64,000 nucleotides of DNA from Pseudomonas tructae (GTDB lineage: Bacteria > Pseudomonadota > Gammaproteobacteria > Pseudomonadales > Pseudomonadaceae), in assembly GCF_004214895.1 (NCBI RefSeq), contig NZ_CP035952.1, forward strand, positions 372,001-436,000, read 5' to 3'. The position numbers and the translations under genes were made by a program. Position 1 is the stretch's first letter; every line of letters begins with the position of its first letter. This document shows positions 63,900 through 64,000 of this stretch, piece after piece. The notes beneath the pieces were generated by a model. The model worked only from the letters and a program-made list of their open reading frames with translations. It ran no database searches and had not been told where the DNA came from.

Positions 63900-64000
63900 T
63901 TATTGGACGAGAATTGCCTGCGCCAGTTCAAGGTCGCTGGCATGAAGTTGCGGGTTGGCCTGGCGCAGCCGACTCAATGCAGCCTCCAGGCGAGCGCCCC
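63900..64000 (-). CDS. Second DUF2388 protein, C-terminal end only
   Basis: The last 32 codons read GARLEAALSRLRQANPQ, then LHASDLELAQAILVQ and stop, clearly related to the end of the adjacent DUF2388 protein (GAQLEAAFDTLRQRVPEARQ). The rest lies beyond the right edge. Tandem paralogue, 27 bases upstream of the first copy. Confidence 0.8.
   Translation of the reverse strand, partial: GARLEAALSRLRQANPQLHASDLELAQAILVQ

Overview
This window reads as a chromosomal segment of a fluorescent Pseudomonas of the P. putida / P. fluorescens lineage. The evidence is uniformly GC-rich coding sequence, Pseudomonas-type REP palindromes built on a GCGGGGCAAG core, and gene content and order (prlC, caa3 oxidase, metNIQ, katE, znu, thrB, polA, engB, cc4, dsbA, dgcH, kinB/algB, gltP) that matches, from memory, the near-origin region of P. 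putida-type genomes. I saw no rRNA, tRNA, CRISPR array, prophage or insertion sequence. The genus is secure; the species is not determined.

Layout. 1-7.2 kb: end of a predicted aminopeptidase gene, an HAD phosphatase, a gamma-class carbonic anhydrase, oligopeptidase A (prlC) with a small zinc-ribbon partner, a second divergent M3 peptidase, and a radical SAM protein behind a near-consensus LexA box. 7.4-10.6 kb: beta-carbonic anhydrase, a SulP transporter (a plausible bicarbonate pair) and an uncharacterised helical protein. 10.9-19.4 kb: the caa3-type cytochrome c oxidase cluster with its Cu and haem A assembly factors (coxB-coxA-ctaG-coxC, SURF1, ctaA, ctaB, SCO). 19.5-22 kb: methionine ABC importer metNIQ. 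22.2-24.4 kb: large-subunit catalase katE. 24.4-28.3 kb: a lipoprotein gene and the zinc uptake locus (zur-znuC-znuB divergent from znuA). 28.3-33.4 kb: thrB, a DUF2782 gene, polA, an ErsA/Spot 42-position sRNA and engB. 33.6-36.3 kb: cytochromes c5 and c4, dsbA and an EEP-fold hydrolase.

36.3-45.2 kb is a signalling and envelope block: diguanylate cyclase (dgcH-like), amidase ampDh2, an EAL phosphodiesterase, the KinB/AlgB two-component system, then three small envelope genes (orphan membrane protein, DUF1328, Ivy-like lysozyme inhibitor) behind a sigma-54-type promoter. 45.25-46 kb is a gene-poor stretch with a very long RNA-type hairpin and a perfect palindrome, followed by gltP. 47.4-49.4 kb holds the most unusual gene: a leucine-rich-repeat protein whose C-terminal half resembles the NEL (IpaH/SspH) ubiquitin ligase fold, but whose catalytic Cys-x-Asp site reads Cys-Ile-Ala. 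49.6-64 kb: an SpmA/SpmB-like membrane protein, an MCE lipid-transport operon, a DUF5924-type membrane protein, an M16 peptidase, a Na/Pi cotransporter-PhoU fusion, TerC, a CitMHS transporter, a GFA-family protein, a DUF4105 protein with HExxH, and tandem DUF2388 proteins, the last cut by the window edge.

Most of the window is conserved housekeeping sequence. The points most worth a second look are the NEL-like protein, the altered active site and RBS-sequestering hairpin of the second M3 peptidase, the sigma-54 promoter beside algB, the 45.4 kb hairpin, and a REP element that supplies the last codons of the aminopeptidase gene. Protein family calls rest on motifs and recalled family sequences; no database search was run.
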